Of a stretch of 58,668 bases of DNA, positions 58,592-58,668 are shown piece by piece. How positions within the stretch are numbered: position 1 is the stretch's first letter; each line of letters opens with the position of its first letter. The stretch comes from Hyalangium gracile. GTDB taxonomy: Bacteria > Myxococcota > Myxococcia > Myxococcales > Myxococcaceae. The stretch is from contig NZ_JAHXBG010000045.1 in the NCBI RefSeq assembly GCF_020103725.1, positions 1 through 58,668 on the forward strand, in the 5' to 3' direction. Below the pieces are notes generated by a model that did not search any database, was not told where the DNA came from, and was given only the letters and a program-made list of their open reading frames with translations. A program made the translations under genes and the position numbers.

Positions 58592-58668
58592 GAGCCTGTC
58601 GAAATAAGCTGTAGGGTAACGTAGGAGGTAGGTGACAAGGGGATCGACTTGGAAGGTAGGGCGTGGTT
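58592..58668. mobile_element. Probable insertion-sequence end at the window edge
   Basis: From 58592 the sequence (GAGCCTGTCGAAATAAGCTG onward) breaks the palindromic repeat. It is AT-richer and looks like a terminal inverted repeat plus leader of an IS. Only 77 nt are in the window, so no transposase can be read and the family stays open. Confidence 0.4.

Overview
The window is very GC-rich DNA with strong G/C third-position bias. Its gene content points to a myxobacterium, probably of the Archangium/Cystobacter/Stigmatella group: many lipoproteins with Asp/Gly-rich linkers, SitA-like polymorphic toxins, a MarR-GNAT fusion, RCC1-repeat and Cys-rich secreted proteins, and long intergenic remnants. 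The genus assignment is inference from gene style, not from a marker gene.

Layout. (1) Bases 1-5165 are an accessory island. It holds an imperfect 100-nt direct repeat, a small helix-turn-helix protein, a distinctly AT-richer three-gene cargo (small accessory protein, membrane-passing nuclease-like effector, probable immunity protein) and a tyrosine recombinase on the minus strand, next to TTTGGTCC repeats and a degenerate tRNA-like sequence that may be the attachment site. (2) Bases 5166-6138 are gene debris: a frameshifted trypsin-like protease and a possible transposase tail. (3) Bases 6320-14136 carry an M1 aminopeptidase, a MarR-GNAT fusion with a palindromic operator, an ECF sigma factor with a membrane partner, a peptidoglycan-binding EEP-fold hydrolase and a GH43 lipoprotein. 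(4) Bases 14137-21013 hold a DUF1993 remnant, a large GH13 enzyme, a lipoprotein, and a SitA-like toxin with a pentapeptide-like immunity protein. (5) Bases 21182-29374 carry two abutting DUF4139 proteins, a PaoABC-type molybdenum hydroxylase operon and a Uma2 fragment. (6) Bases 29412-36000 carry Imm52, a Tox-REase-5 toxin gene broken by an IS1182-type transposase remnant, an M19-type Cys-rich lipoprotein, a PrsW protease and a histidine kinase.

(7) Bases 36217-48720 are a complete sulfate assimilation and uptake operon: cysH (APS-reductase type), siroheme synthesis, cobA, cysD, cysN, cysJ, cysI, sbp, cysT, cysW, cysA. It is preceded by two TCCGnTATAGCGGA palindromes and a leader with a terminator-like hairpin. 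Sulfate is imported by Sbp/CysTWA, activated to APS by CysDN, reduced directly to sulfite by CysH and then to sulfide by CysJI, with siroheme supplied by the two tetrapyrrole enzymes. CysN carries a C-terminal APS-kinase-like tail that has lost its P-loop, which fits a pathway with no need for PAPS.

(8) Bases 48914-58668 hold a parallel beta-helix lipoprotein, a second molybdenum hydroxylase operon with a diheme cytochrome, an ElaA-type acetyltransferase, a 14-repeat RCC1 protein, an esterase-like lipoprotein, and at the very end a palindromic repeat interrupted by what looks like an insertion-sequence terminus. That palindrome (arms AACTGGTATG and CATACCAGTT) occurs three times in the window. 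The three toxin/immunity loci and this repeat family are the most interesting signals. All assignments come from reading motifs by eye; no searches were run.
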